A stretch of 13,789 bases of DNA, from NCBI GenBank assembly GCA_003244035.1, contig QHBV01000264.1, forward strand, positions 3,400-17,188, in the 5' to 3' direction. The notes under the pieces are model-generated. The model saw nothing but the letters and a program-made list of their open reading frames with translations. It was not told the DNA's origin and did no database searches. The stretch comes from Solirubrobacterales bacterium. GTDB taxonomy: Bacteria > Actinomycetota > Thermoleophilia > Solirubrobacterales > Solirubrobacteraceae. Position numbers and translations under genes: made by a program. How positions within the stretch are numbered: position 1 is the stretch's first letter; each line of letters begins with the position of its first letter. Positions 1 through 6,872 of this stretch are shown piece after piece.

Positions 1-698
1 TGGGCGCGACGGACCTCGTCTTGGGCGCCATCGGCGAGCATCCGCTGCACGCGATCCTCGATCCGCGCGTACAGCCGCTCGCGCGCCATCACGAGCCCGA
101 TCAGGAGCGTCGGGTGGCGAACCGCGTCGGTCCACAGCTGCGAGCCCCCCTGGCGGGGCTCGAGCTCGCCGATCTCGAGCAGTTCGAGCGCGCGCACGAT
201 CCGCTGGCGGTCACCCGGATCGATCTCCGCCGCCACCTCCGGCGCCTGCGCCGCGAGCACGGCGTGCAGCGCCCGGGCCCCTCGACGTGCCAGCTCCGCG
301 ATCCAGCGCTCCCGGACGCTCTCGGGTGCGGGCGGGCGCAGGCTCAGCTCGGTGAGCGCTGCCCGCAGATAGAGTCCGGTCCCGCCCAGCACCAACGGTC
401 GCTGGCAGGCGCCGAGCAGCGCGTCGATTTCGGCGTGGGCCAGTGCCGCGTACTGACCGACGCTGAAGACCGCATCGACGGGCAGAAACGAGACCAGCCG
501 GTGCTCGAGCGCTGCCCGCTGCCCCGCGGTCGGCGCACCCGTGAGCCGCTCCAACCCGCGGTACACCTGTAGCGCGTCGGCCGATACCGCGACGGGCCGC
601 TCTCCGAGCTCGCGGAGCCGCTGGGCCAGCGCGATCGCGACAGCGGTCTTGCCGACCGCGGTTGGGCCGAACAGCGCGATCACCGGCGGGCGATCCAC
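1..698 (-). CDS. miaA: tRNA dimethylallyltransferase MiaA (3'-truncated by window edge)
   Basis: MiaA transfers a dimethylallyl group to N6 of A37 in tRNAs reading UNN codons, the substrate that MiaB (also in this window) then methylthiolates. About 232 residues are visible. They show the P-loop GPTAVGKT at residues 11-18, SADALQVYRG (the conserved DxxQVYRG block), GAPT, the SVGQYAALA segment, GGTGLYLRA, and the DPGDRQRIVRALE block typical of the family. Roughly the last 70-90 residues lie outside the window. I chose GTG at 698 because a GATACT -10-like hexamer ends 6 nt before it, implying a leaderless start; GTG at 682 is the alternative. The gene is divergent from the FIST gene with 40 bp between starts. 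A long open frame overlapping it (211-1962, minus) is a shadow. Identification is secure; the start is less certain. Confidence 0.95.
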   Translation of the reverse strand, partial: MDRPPVIALFGPTAVGKTAVAIALAQRLRELGERPVAVSADALQVYRGLERLTGAPTAGQRAALEHRLVSFLPVDAVFSVGQYAALAHAEIDALLGACQRPLVLGGTGLYLRAALTELSLRPPAPESVRERWIAELARRGARALHAVLAAQAPEVAAEIDPGDRQRIVRALELLEIGELEPRQGGSQLWTDAVRHPTLLIGLVMARERLYARIEDRVQRMLADGAQDEVRRA

Positions 699-704
699 CG
701 GCGC

Positions 705-712
705 AGTATCGT
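705..712. promoter_or_regulatory. Overlapping divergent -10 elements for miaA and the FIST gene
   Basis: The minus strand reads GATACT (710-705) and the plus strand reads TATCGT (707-712), so two -10-like hexamers share four base pairs. At the usual spacing the minus transcript would begin at the GTG of miaA (698) and the plus transcript near 719, giving a 20-nt leader that carries GGAG (727-730) before TTG 739. No good -35 is seen for either. This is inference from sequence spacing only. Confidence 0.4.
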
Positions 713-738
713 GGACTGATGGCAGCGGAGCGCACGGC

Positions 739-1923
739 TTGACCGTCCGGATCGGCGCTGGCGTCTCGACCGAGCACGACCCGCTCACAGCGGGTGTGGA
801 GGCCGCTCGTGCTGCCGGCGCCGGACTGCAGGGGGAGCCGGCTGATCTCGTCATGGTGTTCGCGAGCGGCACCCACCTGGCCGCGCCCGCGACGATGCTG
901 GAAGGCGTGCACAGCGCGCTCGCCCCGCGCGCGCTTGCCGGCTGCGGCGCCGGCGGCGTGCTCGGCGCGGGCCGCGAGCTCGAGTCGGGAACTGCCCTCG
1001 CCGTGTGGGCGGCGAGCTTCGGTGGCGCCGGCGAGGCAACGACGTGGCATGCCACGGCGAGCGAGGAATCCGGCGAAGCCGGCCCGGAGCGACCGCCCGT
1101 GCTCGAGGGACTGCCAGGGCTCGACGCGGCGGCCGGGGCGATCGTGCTCTCCGACCCGTACTCGTTTCCAACCGAAGTGGCGCTGGCCGAGCTCGCCGCG
1201 CAGGCGCCGGCAGTTCCCGTGCTCGGTGGGGTCTCGAGCGCACGTACCGAGGAGGGGCGCGCCGCGCTGTTCTTCGGCGAGGAGACTTGCGAGCAGGGGG
1301 CCGTTGGCGTCGTCCTGCGGGGCATCGAGATGCTCCCGTGCGTCTCCCAGGGCGCCGCGCCGCTCGGCCGTGAGCTGACGATCACCTCGGCCGAGGGCAA
1401 CGTCATCCACCAACTCGCCGGGCGTCCCGCGCTCGAGGTGCTCGAGCGGACGATCGGCGAGCTCTCCGCGCGTGAGCGGGTGCTGGTGACGGCCGGGCTG
1501 CTGATCGGGATCGTGATCGACAGCGGCAAGCCCGAGTACGAGCAGGGCGACTTCCTCGTACGGGGCATCCTCGGCGCCGACCGAGAGTCCGGCAGCCTCG
1601 CGGTCGCAGCCGCCGTGCATGAGGGCCAGGTCGTGCGGCTGCACGCTCGCGACCGGTTCTCGGCGGACGAGGATCTGCGCAGGGCACTGCGCTTGCGAGT
1701 GCAGGCGCTTGGCGGCGACCGAACCGCGGGGGCGCTGGTCTTCTCCTGCAACGGGCGCGGCCGGGCGATGTTCGGTGCACCCGACCACGACGCGACCGCG
1801 ATCGAGGACGAGCTCGGGCGAGCGCCCGCGGCGGGCTTCTTCGCCGCCGGCGAGATCGGGCCCGTCGGCGGACGCAGCTTCCTGCACGGGTTCACCGCGA
1901 CCGTGGCCGTGTTCGCGGGGTGA
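739..1923 (+). CDS. FIST-domain sensory protein
   Basis: A 394-residue soluble protein with the FIST N and FIST C layout. FIST proteins are thought to be small-ligand (amino-acid-like) sensing modules; the ligand here is unknown. Recognisable blocks are the early LVMVFASGTH segment, the GCGAGGVLG loop, the internal VLGGVSSA motif, and the C-terminal signatures FSCNGRGRAMFG, GFFAAGEIGPVGG and FLHGFTAT. It stands alone, without a kinase or GGDEF partner domain. The open frame extends upstream to 541, but that part is antisense to miaA. The first plausible start is TTG 739, preceded by GGAG at 727-730 with 8-nt spacing. There is no signal peptide or membrane segment. The SDR gene follows 7 bp downstream and is probably cotranscribed. 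The family call is firm; start and function are less certain. Confidence 0.85.
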   Translation: MTVRIGAGVSTEHDPLTAGVEAARAAGAGLQGEPADLVMVFASGTHLAAPATMLEGVHSALAPRALAGCGAGGVLGAGRELESGTALAVWAASFGGAGEATTWHATASEESGEAGPERPPVLEGLPGLDAAAGAIVLSDPYSFPTEVALAELAAQAPAVPVLGGVSSARTEEGRAALFFGEETCEQGAVGVVLRGIEMLPCVSQGAAPLGRELTITSAEGNVIHQLAGRPALEVLERTIGELSARERVLVTAGLLIGIVIDSGKPEYEQGDFLVRGILGADRESGSLAVAAAVHEGQVVRLHARDRFSADEDLRRALRLRVQALGGDRTAGALVFSCNGRGRAMFGAPDHDATAIEDELGRAPAAGFFAAGEIGPVGGRSFLHGFTATVAVFAG

Positions 1924-1930
1924 GCGCGCG

Positions 1931-2722
1931 ATGACCCTGACCGGCGGACGGATCCTGCTCACCGGCGCGACCGGCGGGATCGGTCATGCGATCGCCCGGG
2001 GGCTCGCCGCCCGCGGCGCGAGCCTGATCCTGACCGGGCGGCGCGCGGACGTGCTCGAGTCGCTCGCCGAGGAGGTCGGAGGCCACGCGGTCGGCTGCGA
2101 TCTGTACGAGCGCGACGACATCGAACGGCTCACCCGGGAGGCGGCCGATGTCGACGTCCTGGTCGCGAACGCAGCCCTCCCCGCGAGCGGCGCGTTGACC
2201 GAGCTGACGCAGGCGCAGATCGACAGGATGCTCGAGGTCAACCTCCGTGCTCCGATCGCGCTCGCGCGGGCGCTGGCGCCGGGCATGATCGAGCGGCGCC
2301 GCGGGCACATGGTCTTCATCTCCTCGCTCGCGGGCAAAACGTCCTCGCCGGCGTCCTCGATCTACTCGGCGACCAAGTTCGGCCTGCGTGGGTTCGCGCT
2401 CGGGATCCGGGAGGATCTCAGGCCCCACGGGGTCGGCGTCTCGGTCGTGCTCCCCGGCTTCATTCGCGACGCGGGCATGTTCGCGGACGCCGACGTCGAG
2501 CTGCCGGCAGGGGTCGGCACCCGCTCGCCGCAGGACGTCGCGGACGGGGTGATCCGTGCGATCGAGCGAAACCGGGCCGAGGTCGAGATCGCTCCCGTGA
2601 GCCTGCGGTTGGGGGCGAGCTTTGCGGCCCTCGCGCCTCAGCTAGCGTCCACGGTCAGCCGGCGGATGGGCAGCGAGAAGGTCGCCGCGGACCTCGCCGC
2701 TGGTCAGCGGGACAAGCGCTGA
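1931..2722 (+). CDS. Short-chain dehydrogenase/reductase (SDR)
   Basis: A 263-residue classical SDR, predicted to be an NAD(P)-dependent oxidoreductase of unknown substrate. It shows the cofactor-binding TGATGGIG at residues 11-18, NAA at 80-82, the structural Asn at 104 (EVNLRAP), catalytic Ser at 131/132, and YSATK with Tyr145 and Lys149. A cysteine and aspartate (CDL, about 56-58) follow the third beta strand, where nucleotide specificity is usually set. Arg37-Arg38 after the second strand would favour NADP(H). The ATG lies 7 bp after the FIST stop, with a G-rich GGGGTGAG stretch as ribosome site, so the two are likely one operon. It converges on the MscS gene with only 3 bp between stop codons. 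The C-terminal tail, basic and alanine-rich, is usual for this group. Confidence 0.92.
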   Translation: MTLTGGRILLTGATGGIGHAIARGLAARGASLILTGRRADVLESLAEEVGGHAVGCDLYERDDIERLTREAADVDVLVANAALPASGALTELTQAQIDRMLEVNLRAPIALARALAPGMIERRRGHMVFISSLAGKTSSPASSIYSATKFGLRGFALGIREDLRPHGVGVSVVLPGFIRDAGMFADADVELPAGVGTRSPQDVADGVIRAIERNRAEVEIAPVSLRLGASFAALAPQLASTVSRRMGSEKVAADLAAGQRDKR

Positions 2723-2725
2723 GGC

Positions 2726-3682
2726 TCATTTCCTGCCGAGCGAGTGCTCGCCTGTGACACCCGCGAGCGCCGCGATGATCTCGTCGGCCAGAGGCGCGCC
2801 GTCGGCAGCTCGCTCGGGCGTGGCTTGGATTCTGACCACGAGCTCTTCGCCATCGACTTCCTCCAGCAGTACAGCCGCCGGCGCCCGGGTCGGCGTACTG
2901 ATCTGATCGTCGAGGATCGCCTGTACCTGGCTCGGGCGGATCCCGGAGGCGAGACGAACCCTGACGTCGACCGAATCGGGCTCCCTGAGCGGGACCACCG
3001 CCGCCGCCAGCACGACGTTGTTGGGGATCATGATCCGGTCCTCGCCGCGGGCGAGCGTGGTGTAGAGCAGGCCCAGCGAGCTGACCACGCCCTCGACCGT
3101 GCCGCCGACGGCGCCCGCCTGCAGCCGGATGCGCTCGCCGACCCGGAATGGGCGAGCGCTCAGGAGCACCATTCCCGCGATCAGGTTGCCAAGCGTCTGC
3201 TGCGCCGCGAGACCGAACACCACCGCGGTGAAGGCGCCACCGACGGCGAGCGTTTGCGGGCGCAGGCCGGCGATTCGCAGCGCGAGCACGAGCGTGATCG
3301 CCATCGTCACGAGCCGGATCAGGAAGCCGACCGTCCCGGCCGTCCCGGGGTCCATCCGCCGTAGGAAGGTCGGCGCCGCGGCGCGGCCGACGTCACGCGC
3401 GAACGTCCACCCGAGACCCACCAGTGCCAGTACGGTCGCCGCTCGCACTGGCGTGTCCCACGGACTCGGGTGCCTGGCCGTCCCGCCCAGGAGCTGCTTG
3501 CGGTACGCGTATGCGATCAGCACGCCGAGTAGGAGCGGAACCAGGATCGCCGCCTCTCGCCGAGCGCGCCGGACGGCGCGCTCACTGACGTCGACGGCCA
3601 GACCGACGCGCTCCCACGCTTCGCTGCGGGTCTCGAACATCCGCTCGAGGTGCAGGTCCCTGTCGCTCAGGCGCTTTCGCAT
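2726..3682 (-). CDS. MscS-family mechanosensitive ion channel
   Basis: A 318-residue membrane protein. Predicted helices lie at about residues 44-60, 80-97, 115-140 and 146-172. The last is the pore-lining helix of the MscS fold: it starts GGAFTAVVFGLAAQQTLGN and runs into SARPFRVGERI, the start of the beta domain. A cytoplasmic beta and mixed domain follows, with MIPNN and a C-terminal region. Family members open under membrane tension and release solutes on osmotic downshift. The N-terminal 40 residues are charged and predicted cytoplasmic. The ATG is 5 bp after the stop of the radical SAM gene, so cotranscription is possible. A TATTCT hexamer (3695-3690 on the minus strand) 7 nt before the ATG could also give a near-leaderless transcript of its own. 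Confidence 0.92.
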   Translation of the reverse strand: MRKRLSDRDLHLERMFETRSEAWERVGLAVDVSERAVRRARREAAILVPLLLGVLIAYAYRKQLLGGTARHPSPWDTPVRAATVLALVGLGWTFARDVGRAAAPTFLRRMDPGTAGTVGFLIRLVTMAITLVLALRIAGLRPQTLAVGGAFTAVVFGLAAQQTLGNLIAGMVLLSARPFRVGERIRLQAGAVGGTVEGVVSSLGLLYTTLARGEDRIMIPNNVVLAAAVVPLREPDSVDVRVRLASGIRPSQVQAILDDQISTPTRAPAAVLLEEVDGEELVVRIQATPERAADGAPLADEIIAALAGVTGEHSLGRK

Positions 3683-3687
3683 GGTGC

Positions 3688-4860
3688 TCAGAATAAGCGC
3701 TGCTGATCGGGTCTGCGTTCGCTCGCTTGGCTGCGGGCGGTGCGTTCGCTCACGGCTACCCTTCCCGACCGGAGCTCGCGCTCGGGGTCCTTGACCAGCG
3801 CCGCGAGTCTCCGGCGCTCAACCAGGGGCGCGTATGCGCCCCCTTTATAAAGATCCCCGTAGCGGGGCACGAGCTCGGGTCGATGGCGCTCCAGCCACTC
3901 GAAGAACAGCTCCCGCACCTGGCCGCGCAGGTGCAGCGCGATCGGCGTCACATAGGCCGCGCCCGCCTGCGAGGAGAGCTTGAGGATCTCGGCCAGCTGC
4001 TCGGGCGCATCGTTGATTCCGGGCATCAGCGGCGCGATCAGGACGCCCGTCCTGATCCCCGCCCTCGTCAGCTCGGCGACGGCCCGCAGCCGCGCTCGCG
4101 GGTTGGGCGTGTGCGGCTCGGTCGCGCGCCAGGCACGCTCGTCGAGCGTCGGCACCGATAGCGCGGCGCTGAACTCGGTGCGCGCCGCAAGTTCACGCAT
4201 GATCGGCAGGTCGCGCAGGAGCAGCGGGGACTTGGTCAGCACCGAGCACGGGTTGGCGGCGTCGAGCAACGCCGCCCAGATCCCCGGCATCAGCCGGTAG
4301 CGTCCCTCGACCCATTGATACGGATCGGTGTTCGTACCGAGCGCGACGTGCTCGCCCTTCCACGACGGCCGCGCAAGCTCGGCCCGTAGCAGCTCGGGCG
4401 CGTTGACCTTGACCACGATCTCGCGCTCGAAGTCGCGGCCGGCGTCGAAGTCGAGGTAGCGGTGGGTCGGGCGGGCGAAGCAGTACGAGCAGGCATGGCT
4501 GCAGCCTCTGTATGGGTTGATCGTCCACTGGAAGGGCATCCTCGATGCCTCGGGCACTCGGTTGAGGATCGACTTCGCCCGCACTTCGTAGAAGCGGGTC
4601 TCGATCGCCTCGGGCGCGTCGAAATGGCGCACGACCGCCTCTTCGCGGTAACCGGGTAGGCGGGCCCGCTGCTCGGCCTTCGCGTCCAGGCTGCTCCAGC
4701 GCATCGAACAGATGTTCGCAGATGGCTCGGACGTCCGCTCCGCTGGCGCGGTTGCGCGAGCCTGTCGGACCCATCCCGAGAGCGTCAGACCCGCGCCGGG
4801 GCCCCGCTCATAGCGCTGCAGCTCGGCGTCGGGGACGACGACCTGAAGACGCTTACTCAT
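3688..4860 (-). CDS. Rv2578c-family (SplB-like) radical SAM protein with an N-terminal ribbon-helix-helix domain
   Basis: Residues 53-390 match the Rv2578c-type family (related to COG1533, spore photoproduct lyase-like). They begin MRW, carry the [4Fe-4S]/SAM motif CSHACSYCF with Cys120, Cys124 and Cys127, then ARPTHRYLDF, ALGTNTDPYQ, LTKSPLLLRDL and LIAPLMPGIND, and end in RLF. The exact reaction of the family is not established. Residues 1-38 instead look like an RHH antitoxin or repressor: strand KRLQVVVP, a first helix from DAELQRYERG, and LSGWVRQAR as second helix. The first helix is interrupted by GPGAG, so the domain may be divergent or decaying. The linker, about 39-52, is poorly conserved in type. 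The reading frame is open throughout. The frame starts at ATG 4860, but ATG 4704 (Met53) is the family's usual start and both could be used. Confidence 0.88.
   Translation of the reverse strand: MSKRLQVVVPDAELQRYERGPGAGLTLSGWVRQARATAPAERTSEPSANICSMRWSSLDAKAEQRARLPGYREEAVVRHFDAPEAIETRFYEVRAKSILNRVPEASRMPFQWTINPYRGCSHACSYCFARPTHRYLDFDAGRDFEREIVVKVNAPELLRAELARPSWKGEHVALGTNTDPYQWVEGRYRLMPGIWAALLDAANPCSVLTKSPLLLRDLPIMRELAARTEFSAALSVPTLDERAWRATEPHTPNPRARLRAVAELTRAGIRTGVLIAPLMPGINDAPEQLAEILKLSSQAGAAYVTPIALHLRGQVRELFFEWLERHRPELVPRYGDLYKGGAYAPLVERRRLAALVKDPERELRSGRVAVSERTARSQASERRPDQQRLF
4704..4719. promoter_or_regulatory. SOS (LexA) box-like palindrome at the internal start of the radical SAM gene
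   Basis: The plus strand reads TCGAAC-AGAT-GTTCGC. This agrees at 11 of 12 defined positions with the mycobacterial SOS box TCGAAC-N4-GTTCGA and fully with the core GAAC-N4-GTTC of Gram-positive LexA sites. On the minus strand its last base is the A of ATG 4704, the expected start of the radical SAM domain. A weak GAACAT -10-like hexamer (4717-4712 on the minus strand) lies inside it, so LexA binding could block a leaderless internal promoter. LexA is not in the window, so control is inferred. Confidence 0.6.
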
Positions 4861-4864
4861 ACTG

Positions 4865-4884
4865 GTAGTACAACCTCGTACTAC
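4865..4884. promoter_or_regulatory. Perfect inverted repeat, probable RHH operator
   Basis: GTAGTAC-AACCTC-GTACTAC is a perfect 7-bp inverted repeat with a 6-nt spacer. It starts 5 bp upstream of the ATG that opens the RHH domain. RHH antitoxins and repressors commonly bind such short palindromes in their own promoters, so autoregulation is the natural reading. It also lies 9 bp from a TAATCT hexamer (4894-4899) that could serve the divergent small gene. Protein binding itself is inferred. Confidence 0.6.
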
Positions 4885-4893
4885 AACACTGCG

Positions 4894-4899
4894 TAATCT
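4894..4899 (+). promoter_or_regulatory. Possible -10 element for the small gene at 4951
   Basis: TAATCT matches the TAnnnT form of actinobacterial -10 elements. It would place the 5' end near 4906, giving a leader of about 45 nt that contains GAAAGG shortly before GTG 4951. The expected -35 region falls on the inverted repeat at 4865-4884 and has no good TTGACA match. Confidence 0.3.
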
Positions 4900-4950
4900 C
4901 GCGGATCGGGCAATTACACGCAGGACGAGCCACTACAGAAAGGCCTGCAC

Positions 4951-5217
4951 GTGCACGAGGAGCCCGAGCCGGGGGACATGTACGGCGAGATCACGAAGGA
5001 GCTCCAGCGCCTCTTTCCCCCAGACCGAATGCAGCGCATCGTGGAAGGGCTTGGCCTCTCCGGGACCGAGGCGGAGCTCGAGTACCTCGGCGATCTGATC
5101 AGTGGAATCTTCACGCGGGGGGTCGAGTTCGGCGCCGTCGAGGTCGCGGCCCAGGAGATCGAGGCCGGCGCCGAGATGCAGCCTCAGATCGAAATCGCCC
5201 ACGTCGAGCTCCCCTAG
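4951..5217 (+). CDS. Small acidic protein of unknown function
   Basis: An 88-residue protein I do not recognise. The codons have the strong G/C third-position bias of the neighbouring genes, which supports real coding. It is acidic, with no cysteine, signal peptide or membrane segment. It looks mainly helical: a predicted helix around ITKELQRLF, another in the segment RMQRIVEGLGL, and a third from TEAELEYLGDLISGIF, then a beta-prone end QPQIEIAHVELP. The GTG at 4951 has GAAAGG 7 nt upstream; ATG 4978, preceded by a run of G, is an alternative that removes nine residues. It is divergent from the RHH-radical SAM gene across a 90-bp region holding the inverted repeat, so it may be a co-regulated partner. 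Convergent miaB ends 19 bp past its stop. Confidence 0.7.
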   Translation: MHEEPEPGDMYGEITKELQRLFPPDRMQRIVEGLGLSGTEAELEYLGDLISGIFTRGVEFGAVEVAAQEIEAGAEMQPQIEIAHVELP

Positions 5218-5236
5218 CTGCTAGTAGCCGCGCAGG

Positions 5237-6559
5237 TCAGGTTCCCGCCCGCATCAGCATCGACTCGTGACCGGTCAGCGTCTGGCTGGTCGCGCCGGTG
5301 ATCTCGACCTGCACGAGCTCTCCCGGCGCGCCAAGACCGGTGAAATTGACGACCTTGTTGTGGCGCGAGCGACCGCGCAGGCGGCTCGGGTCGGTGCGTG
5401 ACGGCCCTTCCACCAGCACCTCGAGCGTGCGCCCGACGAAGCGCTCGGCGCGCTCGCGGGCGCGGCGCTGGATCACCTCGACCAGCCGCTCGAGCCGCGC
5501 CACCTTCACCGAATGCGGGACCTGGTCGGCGAGCGTCGCTGCCTCCGTTCCCCGGCGGGGGGAGTACGCGAACGTGAACGCGCCGTCGTATCCAACCTGC
5601 TCGGCGAGCTCGAGCGTCTGCTCGAAGTCCTCCTCGCTCTCGCCCGGGAAGCCGGCGATGATGTCGGTGCTCAGCGCGCAGTCGGGAACGTGCTCACGGA
5701 TCAGCGCGACTCGGTCGAGATAGCGCTCGCGCGTGTACGTGCGCCGCATTCGCTTGAGCACCGAGCTCGAGCCCGACTGCAGCGGTAGGTGGATGTGCTC
5801 GCACAGCGAAGACAGCTCGGAGTGGGCGCGGATCACGTCCTCACGCATGTCCTTCGGGTGCGGGCTCGTGTAGCGGATCCGGTCGATACCCTCGATTGCG
5901 TCGATGCGCGCGAGCAGTTGCGCAAACGTCGCGTGATCGGCGGCTATGAGGTCTCGGCCGTAGGAGTTGACGTTCTGGCCGAGCAGCGTGACCTCCCGGA
6001 CCCCGTCCTGCGCCAAGCGCTCGACCTCCGCGACCAGCTCGCCGGCTGGACGGCTCACCTCGCGCCCCCGCGTCGAGGGCACGATGCAGTACGAGCACAC
6101 GCAGTTGCACCCGACGCTGATCTGCACCCATCCTTGGTACTCGCGCTCGCGCCTGGCCGGCAGGTGCCCGGTGAAGCCCTCGAACTCGAAGAAGCCCTGC
6201 GCGGTGATCGAGTCGCTGGTCAGGAACTCCGCGAGCTTGTGGACCTGGCCGGGGCCAAAAGCCACGTCCACGAACGGGAACCGGGCGAACACCTCCTCCT
6301 TGACCGACTGCGCCCAGCAGCCACCGACCCCCACGATGCGGTCGGGACGCTCTGACTTCAGCCGCTTGGCGTGGCCGAGGTGCGCCGTGAAGCGGTTATC
6401 CGCGTTCTCACGGATCGAGCAGGTGTTGAACAGGATCAGGTCGGCCTCTTCGCGGGCGTCGGCCTGGGCATATCCGAGCGACTCGAGCATCCCCTTGATC
6501 CGCTCGGAGTCGTGCTCGTTCATCTGGCAGCCGAAGGTGGTGACGTGGTAACGCTTCAT
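5237..6559 (-). CDS. miaB: tRNA-2-methylthio-N6-dimethylallyladenosine synthase MiaB
   Basis: MiaB is a radical SAM methylthiotransferase that converts i6A37 in tRNA to ms2i6A37, acting after MiaA. The 440-residue protein has the family's usual length and order. First comes the UPF0004 domain with the auxiliary-cluster cysteines Cys11 (TTFGCQMN), Cys47 (NTCSIRENA) and Cys81 (GGCWAQ). Then the radical SAM domain with Cys150, Cys154 and Cys157 in SVGCNCVCSYC, followed by VPSTRGRE, LLGQNVNSYG and HLPLQSGSS. A C-terminal TRAM domain starts at about residue 375. Cys152 inside the cluster motif is an extra cysteine. A TACCCT hexamer (6574-6569 on the minus strand) stands 9 nt before the ATG, suggesting a very short leader. 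miaA lies 4.5 kb away on the same strand, with unrelated genes between them. Confidence 0.98.
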   Translation of the reverse strand: MKRYHVTTFGCQMNEHDSERIKGMLESLGYAQADAREEADLILFNTCSIRENADNRFTAHLGHAKRLKSERPDRIVGVGGCWAQSVKEEVFARFPFVDVAFGPGQVHKLAEFLTSDSITAQGFFEFEGFTGHLPARREREYQGWVQISVGCNCVCSYCIVPSTRGREVSRPAGELVAEVERLAQDGVREVTLLGQNVNSYGRDLIAADHATFAQLLARIDAIEGIDRIRYTSPHPKDMREDVIRAHSELSSLCEHIHLPLQSGSSSVLKRMRRTYTRERYLDRVALIREHVPDCALSTDIIAGFPGESEEDFEQTLELAEQVGYDGAFTFAYSPRRGTEAATLADQVPHSVKVARLERLVEVIQRRARERAERFVGRTLEVLVEGPSRTDPSRLRGRSRHNKVVNFTGLGAPGELVQVEITGATSQTLTGHESMLMRAGT

Positions 6560-6695
6560 CGCTGGGCAAGGGTAGCGGCGGGCCTCCGCGCGGCACGTGG
6601 GACGCCCAGATCTGTACCGACCGCAACCTGGCGGCGCAATCGCGCACGGTGCTCGGCCACCCGTTCGCGCGCCGCCGCCGTGCCATCCTCAGCCG

Positions 6696-6872
6696 TGCCG
6701 CTACGCCGCGATCTTTCCCCACCTCGCCGAGGCCTTGAGCCAAGGCAGCCACCAGCGCAACCAGGACAGCTTCGAGACCGGACTAGAGATCCTGCTCGAC
6801 GGGATCGCGCAGCGCTACGCCAGCTCGCCGAGAGGCGATCCACAGCCACCCCCCGCGCCTCATCGCCACTAA
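6696..6872 (+). pseudogene. Remnant of a TetR-family regulator (C-terminal end only)
   Basis: This stretch sits in the 309-bp gap between miaB and the histidine kinase gene. In frame it encodes YAAIFPHLAEAL, then a polar loop, then FETGLEILLDGIAQRY and a proline-rich tail to a TAA at 6870-6872. The pairing of a Phe/Tyr-Pro-His-Leu segment with FExGLxxLLDGI is typical of the last helix of one TetR ligand-binding subgroup. No helix-turn-helix DNA-binding domain is present upstream in any frame, only noisy proline- and arginine-rich translation. So this looks like the 3' stub of a lost gene. Its stop overlaps the convergent kinase stop by 3 bp. The rest of the gap holds the miaB promoter and nothing else recognisable. 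Confidence 0.5.

Noticed and set aside
211..1962. A 583-codon open frame on the minus strand
   Set aside because: It covers miaA in the wrong frame and the FIST gene antisense. Its translation is Arg/Ala/Gly-rich noise with no domain, a product of the high G+C content.
2723..2725. Terminator between the convergent SDR and MscS genes
   Set aside because: Only 3 bp separate the stop codons and no stem with a T-run is visible nearby.
3855..3867. CCCCG-TAG-CGGGG hairpin beside an A/T-rich stretch, like a terminator
   Set aside because: It lies inside the conserved coding sequence of the radical SAM protein and has no T-run in either direction.
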